A stretch of 64,000 bases of DNA. Source: Sipunculus nudus. Its lineage: Eukaryota; Annelida; Sipuncula; Golfingiida; Sipunculidae. Under the pieces are notes generated by a model. That model saw nothing but the letters and a program-made list of their open reading frames with translations. It was not told the origin of the DNA and did not search any database. A program made the position numbers and the translations under genes. This document shows, piece after piece, positions 1 to 11,715 of the stretch. Location: positions 66,269,417-66,333,416 of the forward strand of contig CM049319.1 in NCBI GenBank assembly GCA_026874595.1. The letters are read 5' to 3'. Within the stretch, counting starts at the first letter, position 1; each line of letters starts with the position of its first letter.

Positions 1-116
1 AAGCAAAAGATATAAAGGTAGTGTGAAAGATAAACGCCTGGCGACACTCATGAACGAGTTGCTTGCGACTCGATCTGTAGCTAAAAAAATAGAGTGAAAC
101 AGTTGAAGATGGTATT

Positions 117-230
117 ATCTTTCATTGTCTTTCTGTGTCTTTCATTGTCTTTCTGTGTCTTTCATTGTCTTTTCATGTCTTTCATTGTATTTTCGTGTCT
201 TTCATTTTTTTTGTGTCTTTCATTTAAGTA
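117..230. repeat. 20-bp tandem repeat (TCTTTCATTGTCTTTCTGTG)
   Basis: About five and a half head-to-tail copies of TCTTTCATTGTCTTTCTGTG. The first two are nearly exact and later ones diverge at the centre (TTTTCATG, ATTTTCGTG). Small open frames cross it in several phases only because the period carries no stop; I do not call a gene. Confidence 0.9.
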
Positions 231-449
231 TACACACCGCGAATGGACATCTATATCGACAAAATCGATATCAAACAGAAGAGTGGATAAGCGACAACGT
301 GTATCCTCCGAATTATAGAGGTGAGGATGAAGCGAGGTATGAAAAGTCTCCTGAAGCGACAGCCCTCCATTTGTAGTATCAGGGAAGGCCAAGTACCCAA
401 GACGACACAAAGATAAATTAACTAAGGTGGCAACACCATTCACGTGTGC

Positions 450-1260
450 AATATAAATCTACTAAAGATGTCTGAACGTGGATACCACTCAAACCACTCC
501 TGAGATAGATGATTTTCACCAAATATAAACACACGGTTGGACAGTATGCAAAAATGTCTGCAGGTGGTGTTACTTATCTTGCATAAGAGATAATGTAATC
601 CTAGATCTATAGACATTCAAAAACTCAGGCCAATACGTCACATCACTCCCGAGATGACTTGGATGTATTAATTTGTGGTCGTAGATGGCGTCACAGTTCT
701 TGTGTATGAGAAATCTGCTAAAGATAAATGGACATCCATATTTCAAGGCCGATACTCCAAACCATCCCAAAGAAAAGGGCATCTATGCTCTTTTTCGAAA
801 GCATGACAGTAGGTGGCGCCTACGGCAACGATATCGGAGATTGATAAACGTGCAAAATATCAGGCTGATACATCAATCCGCTGCCGAGATATACGTAATT
901 TTCATCTAAAGTCTGTTTATGGGTGGACGCTGGGAGAAAAAAGATTGTTGATAGCGCCTTCAGGCTTGCGTAAGAGGTTAAGGTATCCAAGATCTATGAA
1001 CATACAAAATTACAGGCGGACACATCAAACCACTCCTAAGATAAATAAGTTGTTCTAAAACACGTAATTATAGGCGGCACAGCCTATCCTGTGTACGAAA
1101 ATCCAATTTAGACGAACACGCACGGATGAACGCCACTCATATACGATCGGAGATGGCGCCACAAATCTTTAAGACGAGATGAAGCTACCCAACATCTATG
1201 AATATCATACTTTCAGCCCATTATATTGAACCACTCTCAGTCAATTACACGAAAAGAACT
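450..1260. repeat. degenerate tandem array with GATGGCGCCAC-type boxes
   Basis: A sentence-like motif recurs about six times at irregular spacing of roughly 120-200 bases: a CATCTATGAACAT-like stretch, then TCAGGC-GATACATC, then AAACCACTCC-GAGAT. Clear instances are near 473, 608, 731, 843, 991 and 1193. Boxes such as GTAGGTGGCGCC (about 811) and GATGGCGCCAC (about 1152) lie between them. Open frames here are short and overlap on both strands. It looks like an old, decayed satellite. Confidence 0.6.
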
Positions 1261-2296
1261 GTAGTTGGTGCCACCCATCTTTGATCGGCACCAGGTCACC
1301 AAGTTGTGATCTTGTGCTTCAGAAAGTTCCGTCCAGGGCACATCAGAGGAAACGAATGCGGAGGAAACGACACTTAGAACACTTGAATCCGAGAAACTCC
1401 GTTTCGGAGGATAAAATTCAACCAACATGACGTATTGTATTGTTATATATAGTTTATAATTCTGTTAAACAACTTGTTTTCTATTTCGCGGTGTAATATC
1501 GATTACGGCTTTGTTTATATAAACAGGAACTTATCCGTGTGCTTGCTTCCTGATATAACATGGAACAACTGTTTCAAGAATTGTGAAGACGTGATTCTAA
1601 ATAATTACAATGAATAGGCAGTAGCGCCCTCTACCCTTTGCTTCCAACACCACTGAAAGGGGAGGATGACCATAATCGCATGTCAACATATCGATCAAGT
1701 TTCTCATAATAATCACAGGGCTGATTCTAGTTTTATGCAATAGGATCACTTGGCGTACGAGACCATGGGGCGAGGTTTATATGCTGATCAAAGTGCTGAC
1801 ATCGTCAGAAACTAGATCGAGACAGGCACGCTCCAAGCAATCAGCTTCAGCATGTTCCGTTCATTAATTTCCACAACAGATCTTAACTTTGTCAGGAGGT
1901 TACATTGAACTGATCGTCGAAGATATGCATCATAAACAATACACACAGCAGCGGCAACTACAGACCGCATTGCATAATTTGTTACAGGGTATAAGTATTA
2001 TATAGAAATGTTTATATACTAGTTGCAGCAAATTGTGTCAAGAATTAATACGACTGTCTCTGATTATGATCGATATGATCATCGATGGATCTGACAAGAA
2101 TCGATTAAAAAAAATACCGTCATCCAAAACATGTAATTTTCAATACACTCATGTATTGATAATTCTTTTTCTATATATCTTCTAGCCGTGAATACACGAC
2201 TGAGCATGCACCTATATTGGGCTGGTAAATATGGTCGTTGGCTCTCTATTTCTATATTATAATGTCAGATGGTCAAAATGGCGCTATATATATATA
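1261..2296. other. intergenic, no feature recognised
   Basis: AT-rich sequence with no long open frame and no RNA gene that I can recognise. It ends in a short TATATA run into which the adjoining transposon is inserted. Confidence 0.6.
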
Positions 2297-3526
2297 CAGT
2301 GGAACCCCACAATTACGACCACCCTGGGGACTGAGCAAAGTGGTCGTAATTTGGGGGTGGTCGTATTTGTGAAACTCTTACCGTGGTCGCATATAACACG
2401 CTGATATTTAATGTGTATCAGAGTTTATTTATTGCATATCTTTAATGTGAATTATAACAAAATATTTTACTTAGCGGAGGACCCTTATTATGAATGTTTT
2501 TGTGTGTGTGTGTGTGTGTGTAGCTGAACATATTTTTTCATGATAAAAATTAATATACATGTACACATACGTAGTGACTGATGATTAACAAATAATAACA
2601 CTAAGGCAATACGATTACAACCTACTGAATGCATATTGAACATAATACGTGGCTGTCATATATTTAGCCTTCCGCTTGAGTATATATTGCGAGCACTTGA
2701 GTTTTTCCCGACGCTAAACTGCTGAGCCATTTGGTGCTGACTGCGCGTGGTGTTGCCGCCTTGATTAACGCCACTTTATCCTTCAAGGAGAGCCCTTTCA
2801 GAGGCATGGTTGCCTAACAGCAAGCAATTTAAATGCAAACTTAACCAGTAGATAAATAAACTGACAACTATCTATCAGGATAGGCAAGTTAATGTGAGGG
2901 ATTTTCCCCCATGCAAGCTTTATTTATACATTTTACTTACTGCTCAATACTCAGTGTCAGTAAGGTATGAACACATTTAGGATGAACTAGGTTGTTTATT
3001 TTACCAATGAGGATCGATCAATATAAGATGAGTTGAAATATTAAGCCCGCAACCCCACACTTAGGGAAGCTGTAATAAAGGTGATCACTGAGGGACAATT
3101 AGCATCTGACCCCTGGTCAGACCGACTCATTAAGTAATCAGGTCGATGGTTACCCTCTTTGATCCATAACCTACACCTCAACGAGTCTCAGCGAAGACAC
3201 CGAGTCGGGAAGATATGCGGGACCAGATTAACACTCGGGTTAAGAAACCTTGTTACACGCTTTGATCATTCGTTAAGGCGCCTGTGACAAGACGCAGCCA
3301 CTGACTCGTGACAAATGTGGTTTCAGTACTACTCGGCGGTGGTCGCAGTAGCAGGGTCGCATTAGCGCTGGGGCCAGGAAATCTGGTCGTAATTCTGAAT
3401 TCAGGGGTGGTCGTAATTTTGAGTCATTTTTAAACATAAATAAACTAAAAAAAATTCGGGACCAAGCAAAATGGTCGTAATTGTGGGGTGGTCGCAATTG
3501 TGGGGTGGTCGCGAGGCGGGGTTCCA

Positions 3527-3529
<3 letters not shown>
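2297..3529. mobile_element. pogo/Tigger-like DNA transposon, internally degraded
   Basis: The element is bounded by inverted ends that begin CAGTGGAACCCC and continue with a CACAATTACGACCACC-like stretch. The left end starts right after TA (2295-2296) and the right end, in reverse complement, finishes right before TA (3530-3531). TA target duplication and CAGTGG ends are typical of the pogo/Tigger branch of Tc1/mariner. Sub-terminal repeats of GTGGTCGTAATT lie inside both ends, and the right end carries an extra copy of the unit. At 1233 bp it is too short for a full transposase, and only an N-terminal DNA-binding remnant is recognisable inside. I infer a non-autonomous deletion derivative inserted into a (TA)n tract. 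Confidence 0.75.
2664..2807 (-). pseudogene. remnant of pogo-type transposase N-terminal HTH (CENP-B/psq-like)
   Basis: A 47-codon minus-strand frame begins with ATG and reads MPLKGLSLKDKVALIKAAT, followed by VSTKWLSSLASGKTQVLAIY. This is the pattern of the CENP-B N-terminal/psq helix-turn-helix: a basic start, L-[ST]-L-K-[DE]-K-V-x-[LV]-I, then a recognition helix with G-K-[ST]-[QT]-V-x-x-I. It stops at TAA soon after, with no catalytic DDE region in any frame downstream. It lies inside the 1.23-kb element with matching inverted ends, supporting the pogo/Tigger assignment. It would be too short to act as a transposase. Confidence 0.6.

Positions 3530-3562
<33 letters not shown>
3530..3562. 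repeat. (TA)n microsatellite
   Basis: Pure TA run directly abutting the right end of the pogo-like element, so it is probably the other half of the target tract. Confidence 0.9.
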
Positions 3563-3567
<5 letters not shown>

Positions 3568-4614
3568 TGATAGGTCCATTGCCGGCTGGTGACACTGTGT
3601 GTGGAATGAGGATGAAGGTAACTAAATGATAAGATTGTTTTATTACGCATTATTAATAAAGCATTATAATGCGCTATATGGAACATTATCAAATTTCGTT
3701 TTATATGAAAGCGGTTAGATATAATCTAGAAGTCATAATTCGTTAAGACATCATGTCTAATCTCTGAGCTTCTATCGAGATTTCACAATTTTTCTTTAAA
3801 TTGCAAAATTAATCACTAGGGTATACGGCCTGTCCCGGTGTAGACAATTCTAAAATATTACAGAAATTTAACGACATCTAGTTAAAAAATTCTGTTAAGC
3901 TATTTGAAGGCAAATTTTTTTTATCTGAATTGAAACATGTGGTAATTTTTAGTTTTTATCAAGACAATGCGGTATACTCCTTGAATTTTACCGAGACTAC
4001 CAGGGGATCATGTGAATCGACTTTACACTCTCTGGTAAAAAAAATCGATATTTTTCGATAATCAAAGGTCGATAATCAACAGAATATTTTTTTGCGACAG
4101 CCAGCTCTTATTTATACATTAAAGAGATAATAAAATAGGCCTACATATTAGTCAAACTTATAACTTGATATTCTATGACGGTTACATACACAACATGTTT
4201 TTTTTTTCAACCCCTCCCTCTTCATAAATTTGTGAATCTAGAACCGGTTAGAACCCCCCCCCCCCCCCCACCAGCTCTGGATTCACCGAAATATGATGAG
4301 CATCCCTTTATCTCCAGAACTTTTGTAAATAGTACCAGATTTCTCCGACAGGTTCACAGCAGTTCTTGTTCCTTTTAGATTTTTTTTTTAAATCTCCACG
4401 TAAATAAGATTTAGAAAAATGAAATAAAATGTTGAATCGTGTCCATATTTTCTCAAGATAATTAACAGAAGAAATGACCAAGGCTCTCAAAAAGCATCGA
4501 CTAATTGCATCCGCTAGAGGGGTATGCGTTAATTTCGGTTCGTGTGTGTATTTGCGTGTGTGTGTTTGTGCGTGTATTTGTTAACAATATAACTCACGCA
4601 ATCATCAACGGAAT
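3563..4614. other. intergenic, low complexity
   Basis: No gene seen. Contains a poly-C run at about 4254-4270 and a GTGTGT-rich stretch near 4545-4580. Confidence 0.6.
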
Positions 4615-4775
4615 CTCCTAAAATATTCGGGGCATTTCAGGAATGGACCAAGGAACAACTGATTAGATTTTGCTGTGGATCTGGTACATTACCCGGATAC
4701 AGGAACATCATCAAGGAATATTCACAACTGTTCATTCATTTATACATGAACGAACCTGGAACTATGAAAAGTGCA
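4615..4775 (+). repeat. dispersed repeat family A, copy 1
   Basis: Shares an ordered set of blocks with 44225-44485: TTTCAGGAATGGACCAA, then a CCGGATACAGGAACATCATCAAGG-like block, then a TCATTCATTTATACATGAACGAACCTGG-like block. It is found in reverse orientation near 7060 and 13440. Copies are diverged and no coding capacity is conserved. Confidence 0.55.
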
Positions 4776-6824
4776 TGCTCACTTAGCGGTCATTAATAGC
4801 AGATTGGTTGTCTGTACTTTAAAACAAAGCCAATCATTCATTGATAATCGAATTTGGCATATTCTAATTCAATCATTGAATTTACATTCATTTATGGATT
4901 AGTTATTAAGAAGATAGGTTTCAGACATTTCAGGAGGAATATTAGGTTTGTTTACAATGATTATATCTAGAAGGGAAATGCAATAATCTATAATCGAATA
5001 GTTCTTAGCAATTCAAAGACATAGAAATGTCCCTGAAAGCTAATCTACACCTTGTTCACCCACAAAAAGTGATCCACAAAATACAGGCGGCTGAAAAGGG
5101 ACGGAGAGAAGGACACACAATGAGAGAAACCCATTTTATGAAAAGCTTAAGTATGTATCACTAGTTGGTATTAGTCTCTGCGCAAAAATGACAGGCATGC
5201 AACATAAGTGTTTTCGATTGTTTTGCAAGGTCAGGATTTGATAAGGGCACGGAGTTACTACGGAAAAGCACAGAGGCGTCACAATAGGGATTGGGGGTGG
5301 GGGTATATATGGGACCGACTTGTTAGCATGGGGCGGATGGTCGATGTAATCATGCATCCCCCCTGATATTCAGAGATTAATATTTATATATCGGAAATGA
5401 AACATAATAATCATTAGAATTAAAGACTCTGGTTTCCATTTCTGAGTTAACTATGGAATATTATTTATAACAAAACCTGGTTTAGAATTAACATATAGTG
5501 GAAATAAATACCTTATTTTTGAAAACCTTATACTTAATTGTAATATATTTGAAATGTGTAATAGAAATTATATTGTTATTATACTATTAAATTATATTAT
5601 TATATATACATATAGTTATATACCGTGATAAAAAAGGTGGACCATCTTTGATTACCTTCTTCGCCTACGAGTCACCCCCCCCCCCCCTTTGAAGATAAAT
5701 TGACCCCACTGGGAAAGTACTTTGGGGAAGTTTCAAGGTTGGAATCTGTCTACAGAGAGTTTTAGCTGGTCATGAGCCATGTATCTTCCAAGGGGAAGCT
5801 GAAAGAACGCTCTTGGAACCATCGCGCCCTCATCTGCAAAATGATAGTAGGATTTTCACTCATCTGTCATCAAGATATGCTCGTTGACAAAAATAAAAAC
5901 CATATTTCACGTGAAAGCACTCAGACAACGCATACCTCCGCCTTTGGGTACAGATAAGTGGAAGTGGATCCGGATCTAGATAAATGCAGAACAGAGTTTT
6001 TAATCCCCTTTCTCAGCCCATGATTTGCAAATTTTTTCAAAACATATTGATATTTATTGGGACATGTTGGATACTTTGTGTGAAGAGATGCGGTCCATTT
6101 ATGTATTTTTAAAAATAAACTAAAATTGTAGTTTTTATTTTGTTCATATTTTACATGATGTTTTCATTACATATATATTTGTTCATGTAATTAACAATCC
6201 GTATATCTAATTCACAGAAAATCTCGTATTTAATGTAATTTCATAACCTATGGGTGAATCGCATAACGTGGTTTGAGTTTTAATAACAACAATGGAATAC
6301 TTTGTGTTACTATGCGGGGCATGATGGTTATAGAATGTGCAAGTCAGGTTAAGCTGATTCAAATAATTTGCTGAGCGGGGATAACATTACAGCTGAATAG
6401 TGATATAATGGTTTAAGGGTGATTTGAAAATAGAATATTCTTAATCTAAAAATGTTAACGATTTAATGTATAGAGTATATATAAGCCTTTGTTTTTAATG
6501 TATTTATTGTATAGAAATTGTTCTTATTTTATACTTCGATACACAGTGATATGGAGAAAAGGTATTAACATTGAGCATCACACCAGGGGACAACAATTCT
6601 AATGTTGAACATGTCACCTTAATCATATAAGTTAAACAAAATTACCTTTTAATGTTCCTCCCAGAAGAAAAATAAAATACTTTTGCAGTTGCCAATGCTT
6701 TTAATACATATAACGAAGCTACAGAGACTTTCTGTGAGAGGATTGTTACACCTTGTCCACAGCAAGATTTGTTGATTGACACTAAATCCATAAATTTATA
6801 TGTTTAGCCTAAACATTTTAGATA
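4776..6824. other. intergenic with one short dispersed repeat
   Basis: No gene seen. At about 5690-5775 the string GAAAGTACTT...AAGTTTCAAGGTTGGAATCTGTCT recurs in similar form at about 40035-40095, so it is a dispersed repeat. A poly-C run lies near 5677. Confidence 0.5.
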
Positions 6825-6948
6825 GAGCGGTCCAGACCGGTCCGGTCCAGGGTAAAAGCGGTCCGGTACTTAATGTTAGCGCACCGGTCCGGTCCAGCCC
6901 CAAATTGTGGACCGGACATGTCTAAGCGGTCCGGTCTGCACCTCTGTT
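6825..6948. repeat. GGTCCGG-rich repeat patch
   Basis: Around eight instances of GGTCCGG or its partner CCGGACC occur within about 120 bases, in AT-rich surroundings. The right edge read in reverse is CAGAGGTGCAGACCGGACCG, resembling the GC-rich inverted ends of some hAT transposons. I could not find a matching opposite end, so the nature is unresolved. Confidence 0.55.
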
Positions 6949-7049
6949 TGTGTGGATACGGAACAAAAAAAAACAGATTATAGGGTTGACTGGACTAGCA
7001 TCCTGACCCTAACATTTAAAAATACAGAAAAAAAAAGAAATCTATATTT

Positions 7050-7215
7050 TAATGAATGTAAGTCTCCGCCATGTGGGGTTCCAATTATTCCTGTCTGCAT
7101 TCACTTCTTCGGCCAAGGTTAGTTAGTTCAAATGGGACTGTACATTTGTGAAAATTCCTTGATGGCGTTTCTGAATCCGTACTATGAACCGGGCCCACAC
7201 CAAAATGTAATCGAT
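7050..7215 (-). repeat. dispersed repeat family A, copy 2 (inverted)
   Basis: AAATTCCTTGATGGCGTTTCTGAATCCG reversed matches the CGGATACAGGAACATCATCAAGGAAT block of the copy near 4700. The flanking CCATGTGGGGTTCC also occurs, with longer G-runs, at 13357 and 13527. Confidence 0.5.
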
Positions 7216-9384
7216 TTATCACTGGCCCATTTAAATGCCCTGAAGTTTCATGAGATTCCGTTCAAAATTGTGAGAGTTATGTTGTGAACACACAAACACA
7301 CACACGAACAGGGGTGATTGCGTTCTCATCATTACCCGAAACAACCAAAACTCATTGCTCTTTATTCAAAATAACGGGGATATCATGTAGACTAACACAG
7401 AATCAGAGGAAACAGACAAACAGCGGTGATAGCATGACATTAGCGGACGTAAAAGTGTGACCTTCGTTTCTTATGGTGCGTACTCGATGGTTATAATTCA
7501 ATATATACGACAGGGAGTGAAGGGCAGTGGTAGATTTATGACGTCGGTTGCGTGGGGACATGGGTAACGATAAAAATACGATATCTCGGCGGACTGCAGC
7601 TGAATAAGCGGACAACCGGTCGAGTACGTGCCTTCTCATTTAACCAAGCCTTTCAGGGTATCCCAGGGTTCAATGTGATTAACGGAAGAAATACATCACT
7701 TAGGATTAAAAAGCCGTTGGTGACCCAATCGTTTCTTCTTCACAAACAGAGGCCGTAAAAATCCCAAAGTGGAAGCTCGTGGACTTTATATTAGCCATAC
7801 ATCCCGCCCGCTATGGGTTGTCTTTAGCACTGCAAGATGGCCCCACTGTCATTAAATGTCATAGACTGCATTCAGTAATTTCTATTGAATATTATCTTTA
7901 CCCTAGCGGCATGTGTTCTTGGTGCCAACAGTGTGAGTAAAGAGTATTTTTTATTAAATCTAAACTATCATTTTTTCTTAATTTCACATGCCTTATTAAT
8001 ACCCTTGATAGACACTATGAATTTTGGCTGTGTTATACTCATTGCCCAACAACAGATGCGTTTGTATTCGATCTGATTGCGCCCATGGCCTTCCACACCA
8101 TATAGGATCCGAGGGGAGTTATCGAGTGCGAGTTTTTCTAATCCATTTTTTTCGAGTTTCTCTTCGATTTACGTATATGATATGAAATGTATATATGTAT
8201 ATATAACCTACACCTTTGAAGCATCATTCCCCCAATCTTGAAGACAAAGCGACCCCACTGCACGTTATGATTATGAATAAAACGTGTAATATCTTTGTAG
8301 CTTGCCATCCTGTTTAATTGTGAGTCTGACAATATGTATATCAAAAGGCTAAACCCGAAAAAAAAAACAAGGGCAGTAAGGTGATGTATGGTTTATGTTA
8401 TTTATATCCTATTTCATCCTTTTGTTCATAAGGGTGGCTCTTATATCTTTTATATCATGACCGCTCCTGTTTTATTTAGTAAGAATAACGACAAAACGAT
8501 AGCTATAAATTTAATAACGATACATATAAATCTCACCCTAATATAAATAATGGTATTTCAGCCCATGGGAAAAAAGGGTTAAACCAATATATATGTATCA
8601 AGTGCCAATCAGTCATCAATAAATGTAGTGGCTCTTATGAATATAGTACATCACTTCAAAGAAATCGTCTCTCTCCCTGTGATTATTTGCGATACATATT
8701 CTCGGCTGCGCCATTTTTATATTGGCTGGGAACATGTACATAATGTCTGTCAAGGAGTTTTAGTAACAACATGTGAAGCCAGAAAGAAACTGGTTATAAA
8801 TCAGGTAAAATATAACGGAGTTCTGCATTTTCCCATACGTAATATCGAAATGTGGGAATGGTCTACGGAAAAGCAACGAAAATGTACAGAAAGTTTAATT
8901 AAAAGTATTAATAAAAATAGTTGACCCTAAGTTATGTAGTCGAGTTACCCAACATTTTGTTCTAAACTAGGAACATAATGGCGACCGTGTGTCGGAGATC
9001 CGAAGAAAGCTCGAGACCACAGGACCTCAGACTGGGAACAATACCAAGCTAGAGACAATACATTAAAATAATTCTCCTCTACTCTAATATAGGCTACTAG
9101 AGTCAGCGTTACCAAAAATGTGACGACCCTCCATAGGTAGTGAGATTTTGTGAAATCACTACCGCATGGTGTGCTGTAAAATCGATATATCACTATATAT
9201 AATATCGCGATCCTGTGATCCGCATATTGCGTGTCGCGATATCGTTTTCATGTATCGATATTTTTCGAAATGTTGTCAAACGTGCTTGAAACTGATATAT
9301 TTTAGTAAAAGCAAGGTTTCCATTACAGATTTAGACATTGATAGGCTTGGTTTGGTGAAAAGCTGAAAATGAAAGCCGCTGCCA

Positions 9385-9386
<2 letters not shown>
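7216..9386. other. intergenic, no gene recognised
   Basis: Several open frames of 60-100 codons exist (the longest 8628-8924 on the plus strand) but they lack a recognisable domain and have GTG-type starts. I found nothing to support a gene. Confidence 0.5.

Positions 9387-9456
<70 letters not shown>
9387..9456. repeat. (TA)n microsatellite
   Basis: About 70 bases of uninterrupted TA dinucleotide. Confidence 0.95.
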
Positions 9457-9457
<1 letters not shown>

Positions 9458-9550
9458 TCATCAGGCCAATTGTCAGGAAATTTTTACAAGTGTTTGACAA
9501 ACCATATGATCAAAGGTATATCCCAGGGAAATATAATTTCTGCTCGCTGA

Positions 9551-9965
9551 CGTATTTGTACGTCAGAATAAAAGTAAAACGTTCCGAACACTGACAAAAC
9601 AATTATAATGTTTTTTTATTTAAAAATATTCCTTCTATACATCTGTTGCACCTACTGGAGATCAAGTGTCGATTGAAAACTATTACTAAACAAGAAAAGC
9701 AGCCCAGAGATGTGGTACACGGTTTTGATTATTTACACCATCTTTCCCTTTCTGTACAAAACCGCAGTCTAGAACGCTTCAACACAAGAAAAGGATATTA
9801 TATAATTTTTTTTTCGAGTTCTGTCTTTTAAAGTACCTCACGGAGTACTTTTACAATATTTCAAATGTAAAAAAACTTATCTGCATTTTACTTTCATTGT
9901 TTCACTATACATAATATGACAATTAATAAATAACATTAAATGTGTTATATATACCAGAAAGCGTC
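9551..9965 (+). repeat. 415-bp tandem duplication, copy 1
   Basis: Nearly identical to the segment starting 415 bases further on. It begins with the small palindromic string TATTTGTACGTCAG and ends at TATATACCAGAAAGCG. A 61-codon frame inside is kept in both copies (differences include K to N and E to I), but its start is TTG and it matches no family I know. It is probably open only because the duplication is recent. Confidence 0.9.
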
Positions 9966-10380
9966 AGTATTTGTACGTCAGAATAAAAGTAAAAAGTTCC
10001 GAACACTGACAAAATAATTATAATATTTTTTTATTTAATAATATTCCTTCTATACATCTGTTGCACCTACTGGAGATCAAGTGTCGATTGAACACTATTA
10101 CTAAACAAATAAAGCAGCCCAGAGATGTGGTACACGGGTTTGATTATTTACACCATCTTTCCTTTTCTGTACAAAACCGCAGTCTAGAACGCTTTAACAC
10201 AAGAAAAGGATATTATATAATTTTTTTTTCGAGTTCTGTCTTTTAAAGTACTTCACGGAGTACTTTTACAATATTTCAAATGTAAAAAAACTTATCTGCA
10301 TTTTACTTTCATTGTTTCACTATATATAATATGACAATTAATAAATAACATTTAATGTGTTATATATACCAGAAAGCGCA
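9966..10380 (+). repeat. 415-bp tandem duplication, copy 2
   Basis: Second head-to-tail copy, with roughly a dozen substitutions relative to the first (for example GTAAAACG to GTAAAAAG, TTTAAAAATA to TTTAATAATA). No third copy follows: homology stops after CCAGAAAGCG. Confidence 0.9.
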
Positions 10381-10997
10381 CGTATTATGTGTATATTGAT
10401 ACAATAAAAATATCGCAATATGCTACCACATGTCACAGTTTAAAGCAATACGAAAATTGTAGGTGATACCCAAAGCCCTAGAGCGTATATCACCAAACCA
10501 AATGACACACAAAAATGCGTTATGGCGGTATGATTATCATTTAAGAGGAAAGAAAAGGAATTTGTAGTATAATGAGTATGTGTATGCAGCTATTATATAC
10601 CAAAATTTAAAAAAATCGCGAGGTTCTTGCGTTAAAACCTAACACATATATCCCCTGAAATTGAAATGGCTTAAGTATTGCTATTGGACGGCATACCTTT
10701 AAATTTACCAATAATATTGTTTTACCCCTAACAAAGCACATTAACAGGTCTTAAAACCTAACTGGTAATACTATATACCCTTCTTTTATATGGTTAATTT
10801 TCTTTCCATTCAGTATACTCAGTGCTCAGAGGGTAGAGTTCGAAAGTTGACAAGGCCTGTTGCCTTCTTAGGAGGAAGAGTAAACAGCTTTTAATAATTT
10901 TGAACTAGTGTACTGAAGAATCTCGGCTCCATATGCGGATCAAATTTAAGGAGATCTGTGATATTCTCAGGTTTTGAACTAAAGGACGAATAGATTC
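10381..10997. other. intergenic, no feature recognised
   Basis: AT-rich sequence without a supported gene. Confidence 0.5.
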
Positions 10998-11166
10998 TTA
11001 CACACATAGATACACGCACAGATACATAAATACATACATAGATACATATATTTACGTACATAGATACATATATACATGTATAGATACATATATAGATAGA
11101 AATATAGATATATAAGACATACATATATAGATATAAAGACGCATACATGCATACATACATACGCTA
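10998..11166. repeat. CATA/GATA tetranucleotide-rich microsatellite
   Basis: Imperfect ACATAGATACATATA and TACATACA units. The cysteine- and tyrosine-rich minus-strand frames here are an artefact of the tetranucleotide. Confidence 0.85.
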
Positions 11167-11715
11167 GTGTGCAAACATACATGCATAACATGGGGGGGGG
11201 GGACAGGTACCGTGGATTTCAATAAAGTTAGTTTCGAGATGAGTATTAAGATCGGGCAGTGATCTACCGTGATGAAATTTGATTGCGGATCAATTTAAGC
11301 AGTATAGACCCTGTATTGTGAGCCCAGCATCCTCAACACCAAATCAATACAGAGAGGTTAAGAAATAGCAAGGGAAATGAACAAGTACACGGGGCCGTGG
11401 TTTCTTATGCAAATTAGGCAACAGCTTGGTGTACACGTTTATGCCACTCGCATGCACACGTGTATGGTATGGCCGTACAAAGAAAATCGCTGCATATTTC
11501 AGAACACTTGAGTCAGAAGAGAAGGGCGTTAAATTCCACCTCTCCCCTCTCTGACCCCGATGATGAGTTGAGGATATCTAAGTAAACACTCGCATCTATA
11601 CGTCTACCATTGCAACACCGGATAGGAGGTGTAGCCTACTGAATAAGCAAAAACGGCAGATAGTGTAAATTATTAAGAACAGCAGTGCTTGTGACTGTGA
11701 CGCTGGACATCCAAA
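11167..11715 (+). other. 5' flank of the SUMF2-like gene
   Basis: Contains a poly-G run at about 11191-11201 and an octamer motif ATGCAAAT at about 11408. No TATA box is evident close to the gene. I cannot place the transcription start. Confidence 0.35.

Noticed and set aside
8628-8924. 98-codon plus-strand frame as an exon
   Set aside because: GTG start, no flanking splice signals that fit, and no family resemblance.
9387-9456. CRISPR-like or other spaced repeat arrays
   Set aside because: All tandem arrays in the window are simple repeats or degenerate satellites without unique, regularly sized spacers, and the genome is clearly animal.
9646-10246. Duplicated 61-codon frames as a tandem gene pair
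   Set aside because: Both start with TTG, resemble no known family, and are open in both copies simply because the whole 415-bp unit was duplicated recently.
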